Source: Prevotella sp. UBA2711 (GTDB taxonomy: Bacteria; Bacteroidota; Bacteroidia; Bacteroidales; Bacteroidaceae). Taken from it: 64,000 nt of DNA. The position numbers and the translations under genes are program-made. The DNA lies in assembly GCA_002354095.1 (NCBI GenBank), contig DEKX01000005.1:38562-102561 (forward strand). Direction: 5' to 3'. The notes beneath the pieces are model-generated. The model saw only the letters and a list, made by a program, of their open reading frames with translations, searched no databases and was not told the origin of the DNA. Shown here in pieces: positions 43,590 to 51,687 of the stretch; within the stretch, counting starts at the first letter, position 1, and each line of letters begins with the position of its first letter.

Positions 43590-45533
43590 TTAAAAGTCTT
43601 TTGTCATCTCTGCCACTTCAGCATTGATATGGTCAATGAATTCCTGAATAGCCATCACCTTCTGTTCGCCACCGCCCTGTGGACGTACGGCAACGGTACC
43701 GTCAGCCATCTCTTTTTCACCGACAATCACCATATAGGGAATACGCTTCAACTCGTTGTCACGAATCTTACGTCCCAACTTCTCGTTACGAAGGTCGATG
43801 GTTGGACGGACACCACCCTGCTCAAACTTCTTGGCTACTTCCTTGGCGTAGTCGTTATACTTCTCCGACAGCGGCAGAATAGCCACCTGCTCAGGAGTCA
43901 GCCACAAGGGGAAGTGACCGCTGGTATGCTCAATCAGCACAGCGCAGAAGCGCTCCAACGAACCGAAGGGAGCACGGTGAATCATCACAGGTGTCTTCTT
44001 CTGGTTGTCCTCATCCGTGTATTCCAACTGGAAGCGCTTAGGCAGGTTATAGTCCACCTGGATGGTACCCAACTGCCAACGGCGTCCGATGGCATCCTTA
44101 ATCATGAAGTCGAGCTTAGGACCATAGAACGCAGCCTCGCCATATTCCACCTTGGCAGGCAGACCCTTCTCGCGACAGGCTTCTACGATGGCAGCCTCAG
44201 CCAGCGCCCAGTCTTCATCTGTTCCTACATACTTATCGTGGTCATTAGGATCGCGCAGCGAAATCTGAGCCTCGAAGTTGAATCCGAAGGCAGTCAGCAC
44301 GATACCGATGATGTCCATCACATTGAGGAACTCCTGCTTCACCTGGTCAGGACGACAGAACAAGTGGGCATCATCCTGCGTGAACGAACGTACACGGGTC
44401 AGTCCGTGCAACTCACCACTCTGCTCGTAACGGTAAACCGTACCGAACTCGGCAATACGCAGAGGCAGGTCACGGTATGAACGGGGCTTCCAAGCGAAGA
44501 TTTCGCAGTGGTGAGGACAGTTCATCGGTTTCAGCATGTATTCCTCATCCTCCTCAGGAGTATGGATAGGCTGGAACGAATCCTTACCATAGTGAGCATA
44601 GTGACCGCTGGTGATATACAGATTCTTCGAACCGATATGCGGAGTGATTACTTCCTGATAGCCGAAACGCTTCTGGACCTTACGCAGATGGTCCTGCAGA
44701 CGCAGGCGCAAGTCTGTGCCTTTTGGCAACCAAATAGGAAGACCCTTACCCACCTTGTCAGAGAACATGAAGAGTTCCATTTCCTTACCAATCTTACGAT
44801 GGTCGCGCTTCTTGGCTTCCTCCAGCATCAACAGATACTCGTCGAGCATCTTCTTCTTGGGGAACGAAATACCGTACAGACGCTGCATCTGCTCGCGACT
44901 GGCATCACCACGCCAGAAAGCACCGGCTACACTGGTCAGTTTGATAGCCTTAATGGCTCCTGTATTCATCAGGTGCGGACCACGACAAAGGTCTGTGAAC
45001 GCTCCCTGCGTATAGGTTGTGATACTGCCGTCCTCCAAGTCCTGCTCAATGTGTTCGCACTTATAGGTCTGACCGTCAGCAGCAAACTCTTTCAGGGCGT
45101 CTGCCTTAGCCACTTCCTTGCGAACCACGGGCTCTTTCTTAGAAGCCAGTTCACGCATTTTCTCTTCAATCTTGGGGAAGTCACTCTCCTTGATGCTCTC
45201 GCCGTCCTTCAGCAGTACATCATAGAAGAAACCATTCTCGACGGCTGGTCCGAAACCGAACTGGATACCAGGATACAGCTCCTGCAGCGCCTCAGCCAGC
45301 AAGTGGGCACTGGTGTGCCAGAATGTGTGTTTTCCCTCTTCGTCATCCCATTTATAGAGTGCAATCTTGGCATCCTCCATGATGGGGCGGTTGAGTTCTA
45401 CTGTCTCGCCATTTACACCGCACGACAACACGTCGCGTGCCAGAGCTGGTGAGATGCTCTCGGCAATCTGAAGTCCAGTTACGCCCTGCTCATACGAGCG
45501 AACAGAACCGTCTGGAAAAGTAATGTTGATCAT
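43590..45533 (-). CDS. thrS: Threonyl-tRNA synthetase
   Basis: 647 residues. TGS domain (1-62), editing domain with HTFWHTSAHLLAEAL and the distal cysteine in LCRGPHL, class II core with motif 2 TRVRSFTQDDAHLFCR and motif 3 GSLERFCAVLIEHTSG, and a C-terminal anticodon-binding domain (about 545-647). Full length. Several long antisense reading frames across it are not considered genes. Confidence 0.97.
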   Translation of the reverse strand: MINITFPDGSVRSYEQGVTGLQIAESISPALARDVLSCGVNGETVELNRPIMEDAKIALYKWDDEEGKHTFWHTSAHLLAEALQELYPGIQFGFGPAVENGFFYDVLLKDGESIKESDFPKIEEKMRELASKKEPVVRKEVAKADALKEFAADGQTYKCEHIEQDLEDGSITTYTQGAFTDLCRGPHLMNTGAIKAIKLTSVAGAFWRGDASREQMQRLYGISFPKKKMLDEYLLMLEEAKKRDHRKIGKEMELFMFSDKVGKGLPIWLPKGTDLRLRLQDHLRKVQKRFGYQEVITPHIGSKNLYITSGHYAHYGKDSFQPIHTPEEDEEYMLKPMNCPHHCEIFAWKPRSYRDLPLRIAEFGTVYRYEQSGELHGLTRVRSFTQDDAHLFCRPDQVKQEFLNVMDIIGIVLTAFGFNFEAQISLRDPNDHDKYVGTDEDWALAEAAIVEACREKGLPAKVEYGEAAFYGPKLDFMIKDAIGRRWQLGTIQVDYNLPKRFQLEYTDEDNQKKTPVMIHRAPFGSLERFCAVLIEHTSGHFPLWLTPEQVAILPLSEKYNDYAKEVAKKFEQGGVRPTIDLRNEKLGRKIRDNELKRIPYMVIVGEKEMADGTVAVRPQGGGEQKVMAIQEFIDHINAEVAEMTKDF

Positions 45534-45566
45534 ATCTACAATATATGTTTAAGTTTAAATCGTGTG

Positions 45567-45598
45567 CAAAGGTACTTCAAATCGGAGGAATAACCAAA
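45567..45598 (-). promoter_or_regulatory. thrS promoter
   Basis: Minus strand TTTG (45595-45598), 20 nt, TACCTTTG (45567-45574). No T-box or leader structure seen in the short 5' region. Confidence 0.75.
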
Positions 45599-45658
45599 TA
45601 AAAAAGGAAGAAAACGTTTTTTAACTACCAATAAATACGTGATGTTACAAAATTGATG

Positions 45659-45666
45659 TATATTTG
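45659..45666 (+). promoter_or_regulatory. Promoter -7 element of the secreted-protein gene
   Basis: TATATTTG, 29 nt before the ATG at 45695, without a clear -33. Confidence 0.45.
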
Positions 45667-45694
45667 CAAGCAAGAAACTAAATAATAACCGATT

Positions 45695-46489
45695 ATGAAA
45701 AAGATACTGCTTTACCTCCTCGCACTCTGCGCAACAGCCAGTGCCACCACGCTCGAAACACAAGCCACCGACCAGATGTCGTGGAAACCAACCGCCTATA
45801 ACTTCCAGGTACCCGCCTATTTTTCCGACGGCACCGAGTATTTCTATGGCGACGGCCCCTACTCCATGGTCATCTATAAGCATCAGGATGCCCAACTGAG
45901 CTACTGCTCGCTTTTAGGCAACTGGGCGTGCGACGACGAGGCTTTCCCCGTTCCAGGCAGTGTCCTCGCCCAGAACGCCACCATCAAGAACATCGTCTAT
46001 CATGCCAAGAACGGAGTCTTCTCAGGCTACACCACCGATGGTCGCATTTTCTATATGAAGAAGAAAAGCCAACCGAATGCCGTTGCCCCTGAAGAAGGTT
46101 TCTCGATTTGCCACTCCAGCTTCCTTGCCATCATCTATCCCAAGAGCCGACAGAAGGAGATGGACCCGGTGATTCAGATGATTAATAAAATCAAAAGCTT
46201 TGAAGGCAGCAGTCAGTCAAGCACTCCCCTCACCTACAAATCAGTAGCCGGTATTTACGACAGCTACGACGAGGACGGAGGCAACCAGGAGCGCATCAGC
46301 CTCAACGCCGACGGTACCGCCACCTGGAATATGGTAGGCAGTCTCCATTTCACCGAGTTCACCTACACCATCAAGGGCAACACCATCCGCGTCAAGGAAG
46401 TCGATGGCTCCACCACCAACTACACCTACGACCCCAAAGCCCGAACCCTAAAGAGTCCCAATGGCACCATTTACCATTGGCAGGAATAG
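45695..46489 (+). CDS. Secreted protein of unknown function with lipocalin-like C-terminus
   Basis: 264 residues with a signal peptide (MKKILLYLLALCATASATT). Two regions: residues 25-170 with no recognised family, and 180-264 with the antiparallel pattern VAGIYDSYDEDGGNQERISLN, ADGTATWNMV, GNTIRVKEVDGSTTNYTYD, resembling lipocalin-like or META-like small beta domains common in Bacteroidales. GC-rich third positions (NNC-biased) compared with the following AbiE genes. Function unknown. Confidence 0.65.
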   Translation: MKKILLYLLALCATASATTLETQATDQMSWKPTAYNFQVPAYFSDGTEYFYGDGPYSMVIYKHQDAQLSYCSLLGNWACDDEAFPVPGSVLAQNATIKNIVYHAKNGVFSGYTTDGRIFYMKKKSQPNAVAPEEGFSICHSSFLAIIYPKSRQKEMDPVIQMINKIKSFEGSSQSSTPLTYKSVAGIYDSYDEDGGNQERISLNADGTATWNMVGSLHFTEFTYTIKGNTIRVKEVDGSTTNYTYDPKARTLKSPNGTIYHWQE

Positions 46490-46535
46490 TTGGGAATATC
46501 ACCAATATCACCACTAATCTGTTACCCTCACGTCG

Positions 46536-46560
46536 AACTACCGAAATTTTCTCGGTAGTT
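46536..46560 (+). terminator. Terminator of the secreted-protein gene
   Basis: AACTACCGA, 7-nt loop, TCGGTAGTT: 9-bp stem followed by a pyrimidine-rich stretch with TTTTT. Confidence 0.8.
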
Positions 46561-46660
46561 GCCTCCTTTTTCAGTTCATCTGTTTCATAGATATTCTGTA
46601 AATGTACACTAAAAAAAATTATAATAAAGAGTAGCTCTTCTAATTGAAAAACATTTTTTA

Positions 46661-46687
46661 GATGTCACTCTCCTGTCCCTTGACATC
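46661..46687. repeat. REP-like element, left copy
   Basis: GATGTCA, 13 nt, TGACATC, with internal TGTCCCT. A second copy lies at 48710-48733, differing by a 3-nt gap and a few bases. The two copies flank the AbiE operon. Confidence 0.55.
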
Positions 46688-46715
46688 ATCATATGCTAAT
46701 AATGATTAAAAACAA

Positions 46716-46766
46716 AGTCACAAAACGGCAAAAATTTGGAAATTTGCCGATTTGTGACTATCTTTG
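46716..46766 (+). promoter_or_regulatory. AbiE promoter with a 17-bp inverted repeat (operator)
   Basis: AGTCACAAAACGGCAAA (46716-46732) and TTTGCCGATTTGTGACT (46743-46759) pair at 16 of 17 positions around a 10-nt centre. The -33 TTTG is 46735-46738 in the centre; 20 nt later is the -7 TATCTTTG (46759-46766). AbiEi antitoxins are known to bind inverted repeats in their own promoter, which is the likely role here. Confidence 0.8.
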
Positions 46767-46788
46767 CACTGTCTTAAAAAAATTGTAA

Positions 46789-47508
46789 ATGATAGGAGTA
46801 AGCGACAGAATCCTGGACTTTGCATCTGGTATGCAACAGTTCTCAGTTGATGACATTCCAGCAGACGTGTTTTCTGGCATTGAGAGAGGAAAACTCAGTT
46901 GGTATTTGGGCAAATTATGCCGGAAAGGTAAATTGAACAGAATTGGTCGCGGTATCTATACATTACAGTCCGCCACCACATTTATAGTAAAAGCAAATGC
47001 GAAGACTCGTTCTTTATTCCGCTCCATATCCGGACAGTATCCTTTTGCCGATTTTTGTGTATATAGTGCCGATGTCATTACGCCTTTGTTGCACGACATG
47101 ATGCCTAATAATACGATATATATCGAGACAAACCGAGATACTGTAGAAAGCGTATTCGACATGTTGCTCCCTAAATATAACGGACGTATATTCCTGATGC
47201 CAACTAAGGAGATTGCGACAACGTACATAGATTTTGCCAAAGAGAACATCATCGTGAAACCGCTGGTGACAGAGGCTCCACTGGCACTCGACGGCAAAGT
47301 GTCTGTACCTACGCTCGAGAAATTGCTTGTTGATACAAGAGTCGATGCAGACTTCTTTTATTTGCATGGCTATGAGAATCTGGAGATGTTGAGGACTGCC
47401 ATCAGTCATTATGATGTTAACAGGAATCGCTTACTCAGGTATGCCGACCGGAGAAATATAAAAGAGTCAATTATAAAGGATTTAGAAACCATCAAGAATA
47501 ATGATTAA
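46789..47508 (+). CDS. Type IV toxin-antitoxin antitoxin, AbiEi family
   Basis: 239 residues. N-terminal winged-helix region (FSVDDIPADVFSGIERGKLSWYL, then KGKLNRIGRGIYTL) as in AbiEi antitoxins, followed by the C-terminal domain. Expected to repress its own operon and counteract the AbiEii nucleotidyltransferase. The start gives an 8-nt overlap of its end with the toxin gene, the normal layout for AbiE. The 17-bp inverted repeat in its promoter fits autoregulation. Confidence 0.85.
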   Translation: MIGVSDRILDFASGMQQFSVDDIPADVFSGIERGKLSWYLGKLCRKGKLNRIGRGIYTLQSATTFIVKANAKTRSLFRSISGQYPFADFCVYSADVITPLLHDMMPNNTIYIETNRDTVESVFDMLLPKYNGRIFLMPTKEIATTYIDFAKENIIVKPLVTEAPLALDGKVSVPTLEKLLVDTRVDADFFYLHGYENLEMLRTAISHYDVNRNRLLRYADRRNIKESIIKDLETIKNND

Positions 47509-48586
47509 ATCAGAATGCTTTGAAAAGGAATGGATCGACAAGGTCTGTTCGACACATAAGTTTAAACATCCCGAATTGGTTGAGAAGGTCATCCGTGCCT
47601 TCTCGCTTTTGGAAATGCTTGTCAAAGAGGGATGTCCGTTGACGTTCAAGGGCGGAACCAGCCTTCTGCTTATTTTGGGTAGCGAGGCGCGTAGACTCTC
47701 CATAGACATCGATGTGCTATGTCCTCCTGGCACTGACATCGAGCAATATCTGCAGAACTGCAACAAATACGGATTTACTGATTGCAAGGTCATCCGTCGT
47801 GAGAACAGAAATGGCAATATCCCCAAGGGCCACTACAAATCATTCTTCGAAGTGGTTTATTCTGACCAGATAGAGGACTCTGTGCTTTTGGATGTGCTTT
47901 TTGAAGACAACCATTATCACAAAATCGAGGATAAAATTCTATCACATCCGTTCATCCAGACTGATAGCAGCGAGACTATTATCCACGTACCCTCAGTAGC
48001 CGACATGCTGGGTGATAAGTTGACAGCCTTCGCGCCCAATACCTGTGGCGTGCCATATTATAAAGGTACCCACAACTCCACCATTAACGTTGCTAAGCAG
48101 TTGCACGACATTGGCAGGTTGTTTGATGCCGTCAAGGATATTACCACAACGGCAGAGACCTTCAAGTCGATAGCTGTCGTCGAGTTATCATCCTATCGTG
48201 GTAAGGGTGATGACCTCAGTATCGTTTACGACGATATCAGGAATACAGCAATTGCTCTGGCCACACGAGGAAAGGTTGATCCCAACGAGGACTTTGAATT
48301 GCTATCAGATGGAGTGGACAAACTGAAGAGTCACATCTATGTCGGCAGATATACCCTCGATATGGCTATCAGTGATGCTGCCAAAGCAGCCTATCTTGCT
48401 ACTGTCATCCAGTACGCGCTGAACAAAATCGAGAAGTATTCAGGCAATGTTGAGGACGTAAAGAATATGACTATCAGTCCTGTTATCAGCAAAGAGGTGG
48501 CCAAGATTCGCCGAGGGAATCCAGAGGCGTTCTACTATTGGTGTAAAATCAGTCAGATATTACAAGAAGTCACTCAAACGCCTTAA
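47501..48586 (+). CDS. AbiEii/AbiGii nucleotidyltransferase toxin
   Basis: 361 residues. Nucleotidyltransferase motifs are intact: FKGGTSLLLILGSEARRLSIDIDV (GGTSL at 51-55, metal ligands Asp69 and Asp71), then DMLGDKLTAFAPNT with the conserved KLTAF. Known members modify tRNA or act as abortive-infection toxins by nucleotide transfer. Its stop overlaps a convergent small gene by 17 nt. Confidence 0.9.
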   Translation: MIKSECFEKEWIDKVCSTHKFKHPELVEKVIRAFSLLEMLVKEGCPLTFKGGTSLLLILGSEARRLSIDIDVLCPPGTDIEQYLQNCNKYGFTDCKVIRRENRNGNIPKGHYKSFFEVVYSDQIEDSVLLDVLFEDNHYHKIEDKILSHPFIQTDSSETIIHVPSVADMLGDKLTAFAPNTCGVPYYKGTHNSTINVAKQLHDIGRLFDAVKDITTTAETFKSIAVVELSSYRGKGDDLSIVYDDIRNTAIALATRGKVDPNEDFELLSDGVDKLKSHIYVGRYTLDMAISDAAKAAYLATVIQYALNKIEKYSGNVEDVKNMTISPVISKEVAKIRRGNPEAFYYWCKISQILQEVTQTP

Positions 48587-48857
48587 TGACCTCTTCATAT
48601 TTCTTTATCCAATAGGCTCCGCGTTCAGTCTGATGCTCCAATAGTAGCGACTTATTAAACACCTTGCCCTTTGTTTCGTCCAATGGTTTTTCCAAATGAA
48701 TAAGCCAGAGATGTCACTCTGTCCCTTGACACCCTTGAATGATATCTGACGTATCTGTTTCAACTGGACTATAGTCATAGCTATCGTCCTCATGATAGTA
48801 GCGATACAGATTGTAAATCACCACAATTAACGTAATCCATAATAGATGCCAAAGCAT
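48570..48857 (-). pseudogene. Small membrane protein gene interrupted by an in-frame TGA inside a REP-like repeat
   Basis: From the ATG at 48857 the frame reads 47 residues with an N-terminal membrane helix (MLWHLLWITLIVVIYNLYRY) and an acidic stretch, meets TGA at 48714-48716, then continues in the same frame for 46 residues of ordinary charged protein (for example KPLDETKGKVFNKS and ERGAYWIKKYEEVIKAFE) to the stop at 48570. The TGA lies inside the repeat at 48710-48733. Either the repeat broke a roughly 94-residue gene, or only the 47-residue N-terminal protein is made. Confidence 0.6.
48710..48733. repeat. REP-like element, right copy
   Basis: GATGTCA, 10 nt with TGTCCCT, TGACACC. Matches the copy at 46661-46687 apart from a 3-nt deletion and the last bases. 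Confidence 0.55.
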
Positions 48858-48873
48858 TTCTCAGTTTTTTGAA

Positions 48874-49143
48874 TTAGTATATTCTCTTAAACTCATCACC
48901 AATTTGCTGCCAGAATATCCGAGAGAAGTAATGCCCGTTTACACTCAAGATTCTGCTCACCTTGAATGTCCTGTCTTCACCTATGTCTGTCCGACGAGCC
49001 ACGATATACCCACCACCATAGTATTGAGAATAGCCTATATCGGTAATCTCACAGTTAAAGACATGCCCGCTACGTGTGCAGTACTCAATCTCTATAGTCT
49101 GCTGAGACATGATGACTCTGTCTATTACTTCCTCAATACTCAT
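48874..49143 (-). CDS. Small WYL-like domain protein
   Basis: 89 residues. SQQTIEIEYCTRSGHVFNCEITDIGYSQYYGGGYIVARRT and RTFKVSRILSV follow the small beta-barrel pattern of WYL ligand-binding domains, without a DNA-binding part. Downstream of dnaB by 3 nt on the same strand, so co-transcribed. Function unknown. Confidence 0.55.
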   Translation of the reverse strand: MSIEEVIDRVIMSQQTIEIEYCTRSGHVFNCEITDIGYSQYYGGGYIVARRTDIGEDRTFKVSRILSVNGHYFSRIFWQQIGDEFKRIY

Positions 49144-49146
49144 ATA

Positions 49147-50706
49147 TTAATATGGTGCGGGCTCGTTTATAGGAGGTGGGAGGGTAATCGGCACATCCCC
49201 AAAAGAATCTACCCCTACAGGCTGATTGTTCTCACCATTTAGTTTGTCACCTCTTATTTCGCCACCTTCAGTCAAAGGAAGATCTCCCAAAGAATTGTCT
49301 TCCGGATTCTCAAAACGGGTAAACTCGCCCTTGAAGTCTAACAGAACGATGTCCGTAGCGCCTTTACGATGCTTAGCGATTATAATTTCAGCTTTGCCAT
49401 GATAATCAATCGTCCCATCTGAAGATTGATACAAATGATAATATTCCGGGCGATGGACAAATACCACCATATCCGCATCCTGTTCTATGGCACCCGACTC
49501 TCTGAGGTCTGATAGCATTGGGCGCTTACCCTCTGCCCCCTCTCTACCTTCTACACCACGGTTCAGCTGACTCAGTGCAATGATAGGAATATTCAGCTCT
49601 TTGGCCAGCCCCTTTAGTGAGCGTGAGATATTTGAAACCTCTTCCTGACGATTATTGAACCGCATGCCATTGGCGTTCATCAATTGCAGATAGTCTATCA
49701 TGATCAACTTTATCTGATGTTCGTTGACCAAGCGCCGTGCTTTTGTCTTCAATTCAAAAACAGACAAGCCTGGTGTGTCATCAATATACAGAGGTGCACC
49801 AATAAGATTGTTGATTCTTTTGTCAAACCGATCCCAGTCCGCTCGGTCAAGATTGCCGTTCAGAATCTTCTTTCCGCCAATTTCACATGCGTTAGATATC
49901 AAACGATTCGTCAACTGAACTCCAGACATCTCTAATGAGAAGAATGCCATAGGGATGTGTTGGTCTGCTGCAATGTTCTTTGCCATTGACAAAGCAAAGG
50001 CCGTTTTACCCATTGCAGGTCTTCCAGCAATGATGACCAAATCAGAATTTTGCCATCCACTCGTTACGTCATCAAGACGATAATACCCTGTTGATATGCC
50101 TGTCACGCCACCATTATTGCTAGCTGAAGCCTGCATAATCTTCGTAGCTTCCTCAATCAGAGGATCTACTGAAGTGTAGTCCTTCTTCATGTTTTTATGG
50201 GCTATGTCGAACAGAATACTCTCAGCCTCCTGAATGACATCATTCACATCGTAGGTCTCATCGAACGCCTTGGTACCAATAGTGCTGGTATATGAAATCA
50301 GTTGTCTCGACAGATATTTCTCTGCCACGATATTGGCATGATACCCAATATTGGCAGACGTTGCCACTCTCGAACTAAGTTCAGCCACATACCCAGGACC
50401 ACCGACTTCTTCAAGCGTTCCCAGTTTTGCCAGTTGCTCAGTTACAGTCAGCACATCCACAGGTTTCTCTTCCATGTTCAGTTGCTGGATAGCAGCATAT
50501 ATTTTCTGGTTTCGAGGCTCGTAGAAACTTTCCACATGCAGCACCTCACATACTTCCATATATGCATCGCGGTCAATCATCAATGCTCCTAGCACGGCCT
50601 TTTCAACCTCAAGAGCCTGAGGCTGAACATGACCATATGCAAAATCCAAGGGTAGTTGGCTACTCTGACCTTGATTACGCTTATATTGAGTTCTTTGTCC
50701 TGGCAT
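49147..50706 (-). CDS. dnaB: Replicative DNA helicase DnaB
   Basis: 519 residues. N-terminal primase-interacting helical domain (about 28-130) and RecA-like ATPase with Walker A AGRPAMGKTAFALS, Walker B IKLIMIDYLQLM, the SRSLKGLAKELNIP block, and LSDLRESGAIEQDADMV. No intein. Core gene lying inside an otherwise accessory stretch. No consensus promoter was seen in the 51-nt gap upstream, so it may share the transcript of the small gene before it. Confidence 0.96.
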   Translation of the reverse strand: MPGQRTQYKRNQGQSSQLPLDFAYGHVQPQALEVEKAVLGALMIDRDAYMEVCEVLHVESFYEPRNQKIYAAIQQLNMEEKPVDVLTVTEQLAKLGTLEEVGGPGYVAELSSRVATSANIGYHANIVAEKYLSRQLISYTSTIGTKAFDETYDVNDVIQEAESILFDIAHKNMKKDYTSVDPLIEEATKIMQASASNNGGVTGISTGYYRLDDVTSGWQNSDLVIIAGRPAMGKTAFALSMAKNIAADQHIPMAFFSLEMSGVQLTNRLISNACEIGGKKILNGNLDRADWDRFDKRINNLIGAPLYIDDTPGLSVFELKTKARRLVNEHQIKLIMIDYLQLMNANGMRFNNRQEEVSNISRSLKGLAKELNIPIIALSQLNRGVEGREGAEGKRPMLSDLRESGAIEQDADMVVFVHRPEYYHLYQSSDGTIDYHGKAEIIIAKHRKGATDIVLLDFKGEFTRFENPEDNSLGDLPLTEGGEIRGDKLNGENNQPVGVDSFGDVPITLPPPINEPAPY

Positions 50707-50757
50707 AGCTACTTATCAGTTTTATTGTTTTCTTTTTGATTGATAACAATCCACAGA

Positions 50758-50982
50758 CTATCTGCTAAAAAGTAAAATAGCAACAGAAATCATCATGACA
50801 ATCAAAAGTGCACATAACATGCAAACAGATTTTGCACATTGTCTCTGTTTCTTTTCATACATACTTAGCTTGTCCTTAGCATTATCCAAGTCTGCTCTAA
50901 GTTCTCTTTCTGCTAATTCTTTTTCGAGGACTATTTCAATTAGTTCCTCCATTGTCTTACCCACTAATTCGTTCTTCTCCAT
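50758..50982 (-). CDS. Small coiled-coil membrane protein
   Basis: 74 residues: a charged helix (about 8-48, heptad-like, EELIEIVLEKELAERELRADL) and a C-terminal transmembrane helix (CMLCALLIVMMISVAILLF). No family recognised. 51 nt upstream of dnaB. Confidence 0.6.
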   Translation of the reverse strand: MEKNELVGKTMEELIEIVLEKELAERELRADLDNAKDKLSMYEKKQRQCAKSVCMLCALLIVMMISVAILLFSR

Positions 50983-51006
50983 AAATTTTATTTTTTATTT
51001 GTTCTA

Positions 51007-51014
51007 CAAAGATA
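51007..51014 (-). promoter_or_regulatory. Promoter -7 element of the small membrane gene and possibly dnaB
   Basis: TATCTTTG on the minus strand, 24 nt before the ATG at 50982; a TTTG lies 23 nt upstream, slightly too far. Confidence 0.45.
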
Positions 51015-51104
51015 CTTAGTCCCATAATCTGGAACTGCAAAAGTAACAATTCTTTTCTTGCTTATAAAGTAAAAACAGAAAACAAGCCTTGTGAAAAATT
51101 GCTT

Positions 51105-51629
51105 TTATTCCCAAACAACAAGGTCACATGACAGAGCAATACTCTTAGGCTCTCCACGGTTTCCTTTTATATAATATTTCTTAGCCATCTCGCTTCCAAG
51201 GATTCCTACAAAAGCCTTCTTGATTCTAGCACATTTCTCATTGATAGAGTTCAGCATAGGGTTCGTCACATCTTCGATACTCTGAAGCGCCCTATCTGTC
51301 AATCCCCAAGGTCTTACTTCCGAATACAACTTCGTTAGTTCCTGCCTGTAATCAGGCAAAGACTTGAAAATGATTCCCTCTGGATGGCGCAAGAACAATA
51401 GATAGACCGCCTTCACCAACGGCTCCATTCGAACTTCCACCCGCTGTTCTCCCAAGAAGAGTCTATAGTCCCTGCTGACAGTCAACTTCATTAAGGGCTG
51501 TTCCGTCTCTATGAGAGCGACTAACTCTTTCTCACTCATACCGTATTCCTTCAGTTTCAAGATTCTCTCCTTTACCTCTTCAACGAGAATTTTGCAAAGG
51601 TGCATTTTGTCTTCGTTTGTGTTTTTCAT
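51105..51629 (-). CDS. Protein of unknown function, possible DNA-binding C-terminal module
   Basis: 174 residues, no signal or membrane segment. The central part MEPLVKAVYLLFLRHPEGIIFKSLPDYRQEL resembles a winged-helix helix-turn-strand, which occurs in proteins I know only as Bacteroidales hypotheticals, followed by NSINEKCARIKKAFVGILGSEMAKKYYIKG. Adjacent to the PIF1-type helicase on the same strand. Confidence 0.5.
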   Translation of the reverse strand: MKNTNEDKMHLCKILVEEVKERILKLKEYGMSEKELVALIETEQPLMKLTVSRDYRLFLGEQRVEVRMEPLVKAVYLLFLRHPEGIIFKSLPDYRQELTKLYSEVRPWGLTDRALQSIEDVTNPMLNSINEKCARIKKAFVGILGSEMAKKYYIKGNRGEPKSIALSCDLVVWE

Positions 51630-51687
51630 ACTAATTTAGTTTTAGCGGTTGTTTTTCATTGTCTTGGTATTTTCATATAAGCCGTGT

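Noticed and set aside
43629..45452. Long plus-strand frames of 283 and 314 residues antisense to thrS
   Set aside because: They lie fully inside a canonical full-length thrS and their translations show no domain or start signal.
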